Numbered from the stretch's first letter, positions 8,101 through 15,473 are shown. The stretch: 25,497 nt of DNA from Thermoplasmata archaeon (GCA_008297795.1 VBQP01000002.1:1-25497); one strand, 5' to 3'. Program-made: numbers and translations. The notes: generated by a model not told the origin, from the letters alone.

Positions 8101-9148
8101 TTTTGTAACAATGGTCATTGTCACTTGGGTCTTTGTCATATCCCATGCTCCATCCACCCATATTTGTATTCAGGGGGATTGTGGGTTCGCTGTTATTTTT
8201 CCACTGGCTGGAGTTTGTGTCCTCAAATTCCGAATTTTTTATTCCAGAATATATTTTTCCGTACTCCCCGCTCTTCTCCCCATTCTCGACTGTATCCCAG
8301 TATATATAATAGTATTTCATTTCATGGGGAAGTACAGACCCCTCCATAACCCATGAGAGGGTGACATTTGCACTGTCTGATGCATCATAATCGTCGCTGA
8401 ATTTTATTTCCCGCCCGATGCTTTCCACAGGATACCAGGTGTCATTACTGCTGTCATATTCCACGACTCTCACAGAATCGGGATAGAATGTTCTCTCAGA
8501 AAATCCGCCCGATGGCTGATAGGATGCGATTTCATCCATGAGTTCCGTGAAATTTATATTGCAGTACACCACTTTGTTTTCATAAACATATCCTTCTCTC
8601 TGTCCCATCATCGTTACGGACATCGGCACACGGTAATGCCAGTCAGGATTCCACCACTCAGCCCTTTCAGGCGCAGGGGGGAACGGGGGGCGGACAGGCT
8701 CTTTTACATCCACTTTTATGCTTCCAAGATTGTTATCCTCGTTTGTTTCCACTATGAGTTCTTCAAAATCTGCAAAAATGAACAGGGTGTAATTTCCAGC
8801 ATTTTTTGCAATCCAGTAAAGGGTAATCTCTTTTTCCTCACCTGGAGAAAGCGACGATATGTGAATTTCATCTGCAGGGTTGTCTCTTGTATTGACATAA
8901 AGTGCCACACCTATATTTTCCAGGTTCGTATCTCCCAAGTTCTCCACTGTCACATTTATTTTGACCTGGTCGTTCTCATATATATCGCTCGGAAATGTTG
9001 ATATCGAATCTGTAAGGACGGCAACATCTGAGCCCGGGTTGTATGCATGTGCAAACATCCCGGCAGCAACTCCTGAAATCAGGGAAAACATTACCACGAA
9101 AGATATAGTCCTAACCCTCAAGTTTGCAATTAATGAAGTTTGCGTCAA
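5165..9148 (-). CDS. Giant secreted CARDB/DUF2341 surface protein with C-terminal membrane anchor
   Basis: A 1327-residue extracellular protein. The N-terminus has a basic stretch and a hydrophobic core (about 11-34) resembling a signal peptide. Domains in order: CARDB-like beta-sandwich (about 41-148), Pro-rich linker (151-160), DUF2341-like domain (about 165-300, WWNPDWHYR...), jelly-roll/lectin-like regions (about 305-460 and 535-700), two more CARDB-like domains (about 753-868 and 872-980), two mutually similar Ig-like repeats (about 986-1090 and 1098-1195), a calcium-binding thrombospondin-3-like motif (DYDLDGVPD, 1199-1207), DTDGDG (1271-1276), and a transmembrane helix (about 1303-1322) followed by RKKD. 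Many N-x-S/T sequons are present. It is probably a cell-surface adhesin or substrate-binding protein; the ligand is unknown. The start is a TTG (9148), chosen because it precedes the signal peptide and follows a TATA-like tract. Confidence 0.85.
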   Translation of the reverse strand: MTQTSLIANLRVRTISFVVMFSLISGVAAGMFAHAYNPGSDVAVLTDSISTFPSDIYENDQVKINVTVENLGDTNLENIGVALYVNTRDNPADEIHISSLSPGEEKEITLYWIAKNAGNYTLFIFADFEELIVETNEDNNLGSIKVDVKEPVRPPFPPAPERAEWWNPDWHYRVPMSVTMMGQREGYVYENKVVYCNINFTELMDEIASYQPSGGFSERTFYPDSVRVVEYDSSNDTWYPVESIGREIKFSDDYDASDSANVTLSWVMEGSVLPHEMKYYYIYWDTVENGEKSGEYGKIYSGIKNSEFEDTNSSQWKNNSEPTIPLNTNMGGWSMGYDKDPSDNDHCYKIYRKGLIWQKDWYAKVYQNFKVPDNGNAGSYMLNADLYFSSDIDNVKWELVLDGTTIDSGTSTGGWKTINKNVTLNLRGKSMSTIYLRVYVTESSVDTSFHEVYAYLDSCWITASPSPNVTVMENKSHGWWGDVIPLNQEYVAGVGGMNTIRTINVTTIANPRGVTAIIYSPDGKFVKSSLPLPDASFEGGNSYTHVYYSNIQTASASFSTSAHSGKKAVELKLSDYSGKWKFEDQPVSKDDTAALRQEVIQSIHVSHLPSLWFWYNVQKYSSASYLNYTLLTEGGKNKYYTIGMSSLISDGAWHKYEIPANVLNKWRAGAGMVTGIEIRLVANEESGENTVYIDDIGYSFMPDGSDRTKWQIDDFYTFQNGTKAGEWRLDVSISDGSNYMVERSISIDVKPAANLDVTKISAPENVKEGEDTQITVSIMNHGPKDVDEDTPINVSLVLHQGNGDSIRMVKGITGLKEGETKKVIFTWHASYGEPSYNGEWTAVARVNEKGEIPEWKKTDNWNTVFISVIPLPDLSVGMNDIGFDPSHPVLNNSVNITADVKNIGYNDTTAEINFYVKEKGEKKYTLIHNGSIEKIIGKRSSESIYAVWNPESNGTYSIKIEVKCSEESNLHNNIAIKDIKVGGDVDSSPPYIYNMRVTPSLQFLGENINISAIIIDNDTTIDSAIAVVTDKNGERKEYDMHRIGDTDIYYCNETFSNVDYYTCFIEAFDTAGGEAEWQNMGKSSNMTFRIVYSGIETTPPTIRAVTASPQKQVIYGAVNISALIDDSSGIKKAILHVIYNGSETAYDMKQREGSKIFYHVESYDNVGNYEYYIEAVDSSANSNENDTSDIFRYFVIPKDYDLDGVPDKVEVEAGADPTDESQTINVTIGTEMGYLLVKEKEGTYVYWDREDNELRDTSEEQLGNENVILFDTDGDGSYDHYYGLDSNEIGIYTVKEEAGIGDIIWVAPALVLFALVCILFVAIRKKD

Positions 9149-9166
9149 TTTTATACCCCTTTTCCC

Positions 9167-9180
9167 TTAAATAAAAATTT
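9167..9180 (-). promoter_or_regulatory. TATA-like tract for the giant surface protein
   Basis: On the minus strand AAATTTTTATTTAA lies about 20-30 bp before the TTG start at 9148. It is followed by a purine-rich AAGGGAAAAGGGG stretch that could serve weakly in ribosome binding. No other start-proximal element is visible in the 97-bp spacer. Confidence 0.35.
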
Positions 9181-9245
9181 GGTTAAATAATTTGTGGTAA
9201 AAATTATTTCCCTGCCAGGTTTGGAAAATGCTTTTTTCGGAATTT

Positions 9246-10106
9246 TTATCTTTCAGGTATCAGATGACTTCCATCGCATGTTTCGGCGGTGTTGATATTA
9301 AAGCCTTCCCTGCACACTGCAAAAGTTATGCCTGTCGAATCGCATGCGCTTCTCACCCTTTTCATAAGTTCGTATCTGATGGGGCGGGGGAGGTAATATG
9401 AATTTCCTTCTTTCACAAATCTTATTTCTTTCATTATTTCCGGCATTGAGTTTCTCAACCTTTTCAATGAGTCCGCTCTCGGTTTTACAGTGGAGGAAAC
9501 AATGTGCAGGGCGTATCTGGATACCTCTGCCACCAACTCCTCTATCCCATCTTCATTAACTCCAGGTATAATGGGATCAAATCTTACAGAGCAGGGTATG
9601 CCCGCCTCCTTCAATTTCTTCAATGCTTTTATTCTTTTTTCCGGGCTCGGTGCGTGGGGCTCTATCCTTCTTGCGATATCCTCCCTCAGTGTGGTTATGG
9701 TCATGCTCACAGATGCGTTCATCCTGGAGATTATGTCCATGTCTCTGGCAACAAGGTCAGATTTTGTAACTATGAGAACCTTTATCTTTCTTTCTTTAAA
9801 AATTTCAAGGCATTTTCTTGTGGCTTGATGGTATGATTCTTCAGGCGTGTAAGGGTCTGAGCTGTTTGACATGCTTATATATGTATCTATCTTTTTTGTT
9901 CTTAGTTCCTTCCTCAACCTCTTTTCCAGGTTTTCCTTGAGGCGGGCATTGAAAGGATCGGGAATATAAGAGGATATATAGCAGTAGATGCATGCATGAG
10001 AGCACCCTGTGTACGGGTTGAAAGAATACTTGGGGGGACATGTGCAGAGTTTGTTTTTCCATGGGTCAAATTTTGTTATGAGCATTGGGACAAAACTTAA
10101 TGCCAT
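9246..10106 (-). CDS. SplB-like radical SAM protein (SPL family)
   Basis: A 286-residue radical SAM enzyme. The cluster motif CSHACIYC (C35, C39, C42) binds the 4Fe-4S cluster and SAM. The surrounding sequence FNPYTGCSHACIYCY and the downstream SDPYTPEE and VLIVTKSDLVARD segments are typical of the COG1533 group, which is related to spore photoproduct lyase but in archaea is not shown to repair DNA. An extra CTC pair precedes the cluster (C21, C23). The C-terminus is about as long as family members, so the gene looks complete. The start ATG at 10106 is preferred because it is about 30 bp from a TATA-like core; the in-frame ATG at 10085 is an alternative. It diverges from the DUF1015 gene. The biological substrate is unknown. 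Confidence 0.85.
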   Translation of the reverse strand: MALSFVPMLITKFDPWKNKLCTCPPKYSFNPYTGCSHACIYCYISSYIPDPFNARLKENLEKRLRKELRTKKIDTYISMSNSSDPYTPEESYHQATRKCLEIFKERKIKVLIVTKSDLVARDMDIISRMNASVSMTITTLREDIARRIEPHAPSPEKRIKALKKLKEAGIPCSVRFDPIIPGVNEDGIEELVAEVSRYALHIVSSTVKPRADSLKRLRNSMPEIMKEIRFVKEGNSYYLPRPIRYELMKRVRSACDSTGITFAVCREGFNINTAETCDGSHLIPER

Positions 10107-10129
10107 GCAGGATTAATTATTTTCTCCAT

Positions 10130-10141
10130 AATTTTTTAAAT
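10130..10141. promoter_or_regulatory. Shared bidirectional TATA-like core between the radical SAM and DUF1015 genes
   Basis: The near-palindromic AT tract (ATTTTTTAAAT) is centred near 10136, about 27 bp before the DUF1015 ATG at 10163 and about 30 bp before the radical SAM ATG at 10106. One core may serve both directions, as at 1151-1167. No Shine-Dalgarno motif is seen on either side. Confidence 0.45.
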
Positions 10142-10162
10142 TGTTTTTGCATCTTGTCTCTC

Positions 10163-11305
10163 ATGGTTTCGGTTAAGGAGTTTGAAGGAATAAGACCAAA
10201 GAATCCGGAAGAGTTCTGCATAAAGCCATATGACGTTATATCAAAGGAAGAGGAAGAAGAACTGAGAAAGGGCAATAATGCAATACATATTATCCTGCCC
10301 GAGGGAGAGGGAGAAGAAAGATACGAAAATGCAAGAAGAGCATTCGAGAGGGAGATAAAAAACATGGTTGTTGACGAACCCTCCATGTATCTCTATGAGG
10401 AAGGAAACAGAGATTTCACTCAGAGAGGATTCATACTTACAGTTTCTCTTAAAGATTACGGGGCAGGAAAAATCAAAAAGCACGAGGAGACAAGAGAAAA
10501 ACCCCTCAGAGACCGCATAAAGCATATAGAAGCAACCGGCGCAAATACAGGGCTCGTATGGACAATATTCAGAAGCAGAGAGGAAATAAAAAAAATAATG
10601 GATGAGATTTCTTCCAAAGAGCCGGTATTTGATTTCAGTAAATACGGGTACAACCACAAACTGTGGAGAATAGGAAGGGAGCATATCAACACAATTAAAA
10701 AATTGTTTTCAAACATTGACCTTTATATTGCAGATGGCCATCACCGCATAGCAGCCGCCTATGAATACATGAAAAAGCATGGCGGGGGGGAGGCGGAATA
10801 TGTGATGGTGTTCGCTGCAAATGACGACGAAACAAGGATATTGCCATACAACAGGGTTATAAGGAAAATAGATAATAGCGATTTTATTGATGAAATCAGG
10901 GAAAATTTCGAAGTAAGCGAGATGGACATTATAAAAGAGCCGGAAAAGCACGAGATACAGATGTACTGGAACAATAAATGGTGGCAACTTATACCAAAAC
11001 ATATTCCAGAAGATTCTGTTAATTCTCTGGACGTGAGCATACTGCAGGAAAAACTCCTTGACCCGATTCTCGGCATAAAGGATGTGAGGAATGACCCGAA
11101 CATATTCTTCGTGGGCGGGGACATATCGAGGGAGGAATACGAAAAATTTGTGGATGAAAAAGGAAATGATGCAGTATTTTATCTCCATCCAACAAGCATC
11201 GAAGAACTCGAAAGAGTTGCAGACGAAAGGAGGAGCATGCCGCCAAAATCCACATGGTTTGACCCCAAGTTGCTTACAGGGCTGGTATTCCATCGTTTGG
11301 AGTAA
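10163..11305 (+). CDS. DUF1015 family protein
   Basis: A 380-residue DUF1015 protein of unknown biochemical role. The opening FEGIRPKNPEEFCIKPYDVIS has the RP...PPYDVIS-type start of the family, and IADGHHRIAAAYEY (189-202) is its hallmark DGHHR motif. That motif also occurs in ParB-like proteins, including free serine kinases, so a small-molecule kinase or nucleotide-binding role is conceivable but unproven here. Family members often sit next to serine-biosynthesis genes in bacteria; no such gene is adjacent here. The ATG at 10163 was chosen over an upstream in-frame ATG at 10085 because family homology begins here, the upstream extension would run through the promoter, and the TATA spacing fits. 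It is convergent with mevalonate kinase. Confidence 0.82.
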   Translation: MVSVKEFEGIRPKNPEEFCIKPYDVISKEEEEELRKGNNAIHIILPEGEGEERYENARRAFEREIKNMVVDEPSMYLYEEGNRDFTQRGFILTVSLKDYGAGKIKKHEETREKPLRDRIKHIEATGANTGLVWTIFRSREEIKKIMDEISSKEPVFDFSKYGYNHKLWRIGREHINTIKKLFSNIDLYIADGHHRIAAAYEYMKKHGGGEAEYVMVFAANDDETRILPYNRVIRKIDNSDFIDEIRENFEVSEMDIIKEPEKHEIQMYWNNKWWQLIPKHIPEDSVNSLDVSILQEKLLDPILGIKDVRNDPNIFFVGGDISREEYEKFVDEKGNDAVFYLHPTSIEELERVADERRSMPPKSTWFDPKLLTGLVFHRLE

Positions 11306-11409
11306 TGTGGGGCAGCCCTGGCAAACAATCATAACTGATCAGCAGATTCAGTAAGGGAAGTATTTTCAGATTTATAGGGGGCTTTATAAGAGACTGAATA
11401 AAATACTGA

Positions 11410-11432
11410 GAGGAGTTTGTGTGATACTCCTC
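11410..11432 (-). terminator. Candidate hairpin terminator after mevalonate kinase
   Basis: GAGGAGT (11410-11416) and ACTCCTC (11426-11432) form a perfect 7-bp stem with a 9-nt loop, starting 3 bp after the mevalonate kinase stop. On the minus strand it is followed by a T-rich stretch (TATTTTATT). The rest of the 129-bp convergent spacer (11306-11434) holds nothing else I can name. Confidence 0.4.
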
Positions 11433-11434
11433 AA

Positions 11435-12364
11435 TTACTTCCACACCTTTACACCCTCTTTTGATATGGAAGTCACAATTGCCTTGCCCCCTGCCTTTTC
11501 GATTGCTATTGCGACTTTCTCAGGCTCATCTGTGATTGCTATCATGCTGCCGCCGCCGCCTGCGCCTGTGAGTTTTGCTCCATATGCTCCTGCTCTCAAT
11601 GATGCGTTTACGAGTTTTTCGAGTTCGGGGGAACTGGCGCCGAGAGTGTGGAGAATTTTCTGTCCCTCATTCATCTTTTCTCCCAGGGAAACGAAATCTC
11701 TGTTTTTCAAATCTTTTACTCCTTCCACTGCGAGTTCTCCTATCCTTTCCATGAGTTCTCTTGCAAAGCCAGAGTATTTTACAAATTTCTTTACCTTCTT
11801 TACAAGCAATGGCGTCTTCGATTTTATACCTGTCATGCCCACGACAATTTTCATTTCAGGTGCATCTATGTGGTGCACGAACCATCTTCTCTCGCCTTTT
11901 GATATTTCCCATATGAAACCGTCCAATTTTTTTTCATATAGTAGTATTGCGGAGCCGTATGTGCAGACAGATGTATCATTTGGGCTTCCACCCTTCTGAA
12001 TTTCATATTCTATTTCAAAACTTTTTTTCGCCACTTCCTCCAGAGAGAACGAGTTGTTCATCTCCAGAAGGCATGCGACAGTTGCTGTGGTTATTGCGGC
12101 AGATGAGCCAAGTCCGCTTGCCGAAGGTATTTTGGAAAATGTTGTGACGGAGAGGGGATACCCTTCCCACAGTTTTTCTATTGCATATTTTATGTATGTG
12201 TGCCTTCTGCCGTCCATTGTCCTGCCGTTTACAGAAAATTCTTTCCCTCTTTCTATGTCCACTCCCACTCTCAGATCTATTGCTACAGAGAGGCAGGGCT
12301 GACCGTAAACCACACCGTGCTCTCCAATGAGAATAACTTTTCCGGGGACAGACGCCACTGCCAT
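11435..12364 (-). CDS. mvk: Mevalonate kinase
   Basis: GHMP-superfamily kinase that converts mevalonate to 5-phosphomevalonate in archaeal isoprenoid lipid synthesis. The 309-residue protein has all three GHMP motifs: PGKVILIGEHGVVYG (7-21), the phosphate-binding loop SASGLGSSAA (81-90), and KLTGAGGGG (264-272). The catalytic Asp appears in GGSPNDTSVCTYG (125-137, Asp130), matching the SPxDT-x-x-x-TYG segment of mevalonate kinases rather than homoserine or galactokinases. The ATG at 12364 is preceded by a TATA-like box at 12387-12400. The gene diverges from the acyl-adenylating operon and stands alone; no other mevalonate-pathway gene is in the window. This kinase differs from the mevalonate 3-kinase used by Thermoplasma. 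Confidence 0.93.
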   Translation of the reverse strand: MAVASVPGKVILIGEHGVVYGQPCLSVAIDLRVGVDIERGKEFSVNGRTMDGRRHTYIKYAIEKLWEGYPLSVTTFSKIPSASGLGSSAAITTATVACLLEMNNSFSLEEVAKKSFEIEYEIQKGGSPNDTSVCTYGSAILLYEKKLDGFIWEISKGERRWFVHHIDAPEMKIVVGMTGIKSKTPLLVKKVKKFVKYSGFARELMERIGELAVEGVKDLKNRDFVSLGEKMNEGQKILHTLGASSPELEKLVNASLRAGAYGAKLTGAGGGGSMIAITDEPEKVAIAIEKAGGKAIVTSISKEGVKVWK

Positions 12365-12386
12365 TAAAACATGTAACAGTCAGAGG

Positions 12387-12400
12387 GTAAAAATTTTTAT
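12387..12400 (-). promoter_or_regulatory. TATA-like box for mevalonate kinase
   Basis: On the minus strand ATAAAAATTTTTAC is centred about 29 bp before the ATG at 12364. It is separate from the box of the divergent LuxE-like gene, so this divergent pair does not share one core. Confidence 0.45.
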
Positions 12401-12464
12401 GCCTTTTTTCAGGATTTTGCAGGTTATCAAAATTTTAATTATGTTCAACAATTCTTTAAAGAGG

Positions 12465-12475
12465 TATTATATTTA
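12465..12475 (+). promoter_or_regulatory. TATA-like box for the LuxE-like/transglutaminase-like operon
   Basis: TATTATATTTA is centred about 24 bp before the ATG at 12494. This spacing supports that ATG over the in-frame TTG at 12476 and predicts a leaderless mRNA. Confidence 0.45.
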
Positions 12476-12493
12476 TTGCATATAATACAGAAC

Positions 12494-13837
12494 ATGGGCT
12501 ATTTACATGAGAGATTGCAGGAAACATTTTATCTGCCCGCAGAGGAATGGAAGGAAGTAGACCATCTCATTTATGGTCTGGACGATTACACTTCTTATGA
12601 TGCAGGCAGAGTCAGAGATTTGAGATTCAGGGCTATAAAGGAAGCTTTTTTGCACCACTATTCCAACAACCTCTTCTATAAAAAGCACTGCCAGGAAAAT
12701 GGTATATCGCCGGAGGATATAAGGGGTGAGGAGGATTTCAGCAGGATACCTTTAATTCCTGACAGATTTTTTAAGGAATATCCGAGCGAGAATCCAAGGG
12801 AGTTGTACGAGTGGCTGTATGCTGTTTCTTCAGTCGATATAGGAGAATTTGATTTCAGGGGTAAAAAACTCCATGAATTCCTCTCATGGGCTGAGAAAAG
12901 GTTGAACGGGGTGGTGAATCACTCTTCAGGGACAACAGGCAAGTTCAGTTTCATGTTCAGGGACGAGATTACCAGTAAAAGAATGTTTTATGCTGCCGAC
13001 AAAACACTTCTTTTCTCAGTTGCAACACCAGATGACGATGCCCATTTTATCTATCCCGGTCCAACAAAAACACATCTTACCTTGGGGAGATGGATTGCAG
13101 AAGGAACAAGAATTTTTGATGAAAACCATCGCCACTTTCTGACGGACAAACCTTTGAGCATAGACATATTGAGAATTATGGCAGGGCAGATTCAGGGTAT
13201 GGGGGACAAACTGAAACTTGCTGTAATAAAGAAGGCTATGGAGAAAGGGCAGTTTAAACTTATAAAACTTCTTCAGGAAATGGATAGAAACGGTAAGCAG
13301 GTATACATGCTTTCATTCCCTTTCCAGATATATGATTTGATGGAAAAGATGGAGAAAGAAGGAGTCTATCTCAATCTCGGTGAAAGCAATTCTGTTATTC
13401 TGACAGGTGGCGGCTGGAAGATACATGAGAATAGAAAAGTTTCCGTGGAGGAATTTTCCAACAAGATAGAAGAATTTTTTGGCATACCTGCAGCCAACTA
13501 CCGCGACCTCTATGGGATGTCTGAAATGAACGGGCTTGCACTGGACTGCGAACACAGATACAAGCATCTATCTCCATGGATTTATCCTATGGTACTAGAC
13601 GAAAACGATGAAATGGTAGGATATGGTGAGGAGGGAAGATTTGCTTTCCTCGACCCTGCGGCAAACAGTTATCCGGGATTCATAGTGACGGGCGATAAGG
13701 TTAGATTGCTGGAAAGATGCCCTGAATGCGGCAGAGAAGGGATTGTTGTGGAAGGAGAAATAAGCAGGATGGTTGGCGCAGAAGCCAAAGGTTGTGGCAA
13801 TTTGATGCGCGATTTAATGGTCGAAGAAATGAGGTGA
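12494..13837 (+). CDS. LuxE-like acyl-protein synthetase / ANL-superfamily adenylating enzyme
   Basis: A 447-residue adenylate-forming enzyme of the LuxE/PaaK branch. LuxE proteins activate fatty acids as acyl-AMP and hold the acyl group on a Cys; the substrate here is unknown. Motifs: HSSGTTGK (143-150, ATP-binding loop), LTGGGW (303-308), YGMSE (340-344, adenine/aryl-acid motif) and VTGDKV (398-403, ribose-binding Asp). A Cys pair CPEC (409-412) lies in the position of the zinc-like loop of PaaK/LuxE C-terminal regions, and a further Cys (434) is near the end. The start ATG fits the TATA spacing. The stop overlaps the Shine-Dalgarno sequence of the transglutaminase-like gene 4 bp downstream, so the two proteins are coexpressed and probably work together. 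Confidence 0.8.
   Translation: MGYLHERLQETFYLPAEEWKEVDHLIYGLDDYTSYDAGRVRDLRFRAIKEAFLHHYSNNLFYKKHCQENGISPEDIRGEEDFSRIPLIPDRFFKEYPSENPRELYEWLYAVSSVDIGEFDFRGKKLHEFLSWAEKRLNGVVNHSSGTTGKFSFMFRDEITSKRMFYAADKTLLFSVATPDDDAHFIYPGPTKTHLTLGRWIAEGTRIFDENHRHFLTDKPLSIDILRIMAGQIQGMGDKLKLAVIKKAMEKGQFKLIKLLQEMDRNGKQVYMLSFPFQIYDLMEKMEKEGVYLNLGESNSVILTGGGWKIHENRKVSVEEFSNKIEEFFGIPAANYRDLYGMSEMNGLALDCEHRYKHLSPWIYPMVLDENDEMVGYGEEGRFAFLDPAANSYPGFIVTGDKVRLLERCPECGREGIVVEGEISRMVGAEAKGCGNLMRDLMVEEMR
13831..13837 (+). promoter_or_regulatory. Shine-Dalgarno sequence for the transglutaminase-like gene
   Basis: GAGGTGA lies 4 nt before the ATG at 13842 and overlaps the stop codon of the upstream gene. It fixes the start and contrasts with the SD-less first genes of transcripts in this window. 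Confidence 0.6.
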
Positions 13838-13841
13838 AATT

Positions 13842-14864
13842 ATGAAATGGCTGAATGAGATAATCGATAAGGGAAACATACCTCCGCCGGCAATACTGAA
13901 AAATTTTGCAAAGACAGTCGGTCCGCTGTCATATGCAATAGCAAGAAACCCGAAAACAGTTATTGCAAATAAAAAGGCTTGGGGGGAGAGATTGAAAAAA
14001 TCGAGAGCACCATGGGCTCATCTTGAAGATGAGAGCGAGCATGACACAACATTGCTCTTTGACGAGGATGATTATCAGGATTTGCTTCCGGTGAGGGACG
14101 AGAAATATCTGCGTCCAACAAGGCTGTGCGAATATGATGCACCTGAGATAAGAATTCTGGCAAAAAAGTTAGGTGCCTACGACAAGGAGCCGATAGAGTA
14201 CGCAAAGTCCATATATTATTTTGTAAAAAATCAAAAGTATCTAATATTCAAGCCCATGAGGGGGGCATTGGGCGTTCTGAAATCTAGGGGAGGGGTATGC
14301 CTCGACCAGATGAGTTTGCTGATATCTCTTGCAAGGGCAGGTGGCATAAAAGCGCGTTTCAGGCTATATGCTTTCACGGCTTCCCAGGAACTGGATGAAC
14401 TCTTGCTCCAGGACAATCCCATACTCAGAGAAACATATGAGATGCTCGGCTTTCTGGATTCCCTTCACGGATGTGCTGAATTGTTAATAGATGGGGAATG
14501 GATTCAACTTGACCCCACATTTTCAGATGAACTTGAAGCAGGAATGGGACTCCCACTCACACAATTTGGCGAAGAGCCTTCATGGAGGACAAGGATACCT
14601 GAGAGGGATATAGTCTTTGAGGGATTTCCCTTAATGGTCAAAAGTCTGCTTATTGGGATGGCATTTCTTCTCAGAGATACTGTCGATAAAGTTAATAAAA
14701 AACTTGACGATATAAGGGAAGAAGGACGGAAAATCCTTGACGAAGTTGGCAGGGAGGCATACAACGAAAAGAAGAAAAAGAAAGCAAAAATATCTGTTCC
14801 AAACATATATGAGGTCAGGGCTTTCCGGCAGAGTCAGAATGCAATAGTGGAAGAAGTGGTTTAG
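13842..14864 (+). CDS. Transglutaminase-like (papain-fold) superfamily protein
   Basis: A 340-residue protein with a transglutaminase-type Cys-His-Asp triad: Cys153 in RGGVCLDQM, His209 in SLHGCAEL, and Asp224 in WIQLDPTF. This is the standard order and spacing for transglutaminase-like peptidases or amidases. The first 95 residues are charged and not recognised; the C-terminal 70 include a hydrophobic patch (about 264-277) and a Lys-rich coiled-coil-like stretch (about 280-315). There is no clear signal peptide, so it probably acts in the cytoplasm. It is translationally coupled to the LuxE-like gene. Plausible activities are peptide or amide hydrolysis, or acyl transfer onto Cys; none is proven. 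Beyond the family fold I recognise no named protein. Confidence 0.78.
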   Translation: MKWLNEIIDKGNIPPPAILKNFAKTVGPLSYAIARNPKTVIANKKAWGERLKKSRAPWAHLEDESEHDTTLLFDEDDYQDLLPVRDEKYLRPTRLCEYDAPEIRILAKKLGAYDKEPIEYAKSIYYFVKNQKYLIFKPMRGALGVLKSRGGVCLDQMSLLISLARAGGIKARFRLYAFTASQELDELLLQDNPILRETYEMLGFLDSLHGCAELLIDGEWIQLDPTFSDELEAGMGLPLTQFGEEPSWRTRIPERDIVFEGFPLMVKSLLIGMAFLLRDTVDKVNKKLDDIREEGRKILDEVGREAYNEKKKKKAKISVPNIYEVRAFRQSQNAIVEEVV

Positions 14865-14894
14865 CTCCACGTGGATATTGCGTCATGGATTATG

Positions 14895-15401
14895 TCAGAG
14901 CGCTTTGTTGAGTTTCCTGACTCTTTCCTCGCCACCTATTTCTTCAATCGTATCTACTACGGCAGCAGGCACAAGTTCCTCCCACCCCTCCCCCTCCGCC
15001 ATCCTGCGTCTTATCTCTGTTCCAGAGTATTTTTCCCTTTCAAATAAGGGGGTGCTTTCGACTTTGAAACCATCTTTCTCAAAGATTTCTTTTATGACAG
15101 GATTATTAGAAAGAACTACATCGAATTCAGGAGATAGGTCAGAGACATGGCTTGCATAGACGCCATATCTGTTTATGTCGGGCACAGGAACAATATAATA
15201 TTTTTCAATGCCCATCTCTTCCATTGTTCTTCGAATCATTAAATATCTCTCGCCTCCTGTAAATGGGTTTTTCAGGGTATAACTATCGTATGCAGAACCT
15301 ATGACAACAATTATTTCCTCATATTTTTTTACTGCATATTTTACAAGTTCTGCATGCCCCTTGTGAAATGGCTGGAATCGACCAATAATGAGGGAGCGCA
15401 T
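14895..15401 (-). CDS. nadM: Nicotinamide-nucleotide adenylyltransferase (archaeal NadM type)
   Basis: Makes NAD+ from NMN and ATP. The 168-residue protein opens with MRSLIIGRFQPFHKGH, the archaeal NMNAT start with the nucleotidyltransferase HxGH motif (HKGH, 13-16). It has NPFTGGERYLMI (45-56) and ends with the KYSGTEIRRRM segment, the family's SGTxIR ATP-binding motif. Length agrees with archaeal enzymes of about 170 residues. A longer in-frame reading from 15521 would run through the tRNA gene; the ATG at 15401 matches the family N-terminus and lies about 26 bp from a TATA-like box. It is convergent with the transglutaminase-like gene (30-bp spacer) and diverges from tRNA-Thr. Confidence 0.93.
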   Translation of the reverse strand: MRSLIIGRFQPFHKGHAELVKYAVKKYEEIIVVIGSAYDSYTLKNPFTGGERYLMIRRTMEEMGIEKYYIVPVPDINRYGVYASHVSDLSPEFDVVLSNNPVIKEIFEKDGFKVESTPLFEREKYSGTEIRRRMAEGEGWEELVPAAVVDTIEEIGGEERVRKLNKAL

Positions 15402-15420
15402 GATACAATATGTCATTACG

Positions 15421-15433
15421 GCATAAAAATATT
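15421..15433 (-). promoter_or_regulatory. TATA-like box for nadM
   Basis: On the minus strand AATATTTTTATGC is centred about 26 bp before the ATG at 15401, supporting that start and a leaderless message. Confidence 0.45.
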
Positions 15434-15440
15434 GGGTAAA

Positions 15441-15450
15441 ATTTTTTAAT
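15441..15450 (+). promoter_or_regulatory. TATA-like box for tRNA-Thr
   Basis: ATTTTTTAAT is centred about 28 bp before the first base of the tRNA at 15474, the usual archaeal TATA-to-transcription-start distance. Confidence 0.5.
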
Positions 15451-15473
15451 GGCAGGCATATTCCATAAACTAA

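Noticed and set aside
11421..11999. A 192-codon plus-strand ORF opposite mevalonate kinase
   Set aside because: The minus strand carries complete GHMP-kinase motifs; the plus reading is Ser/Phe/Pro-rich shadow sequence.
14866..14875. Perfect 10-bp palindrome TCCACGTGGA between convergent genes
   Set aside because: Too short and isolated to interpret; no T-run for a terminator and no promoter nearby.
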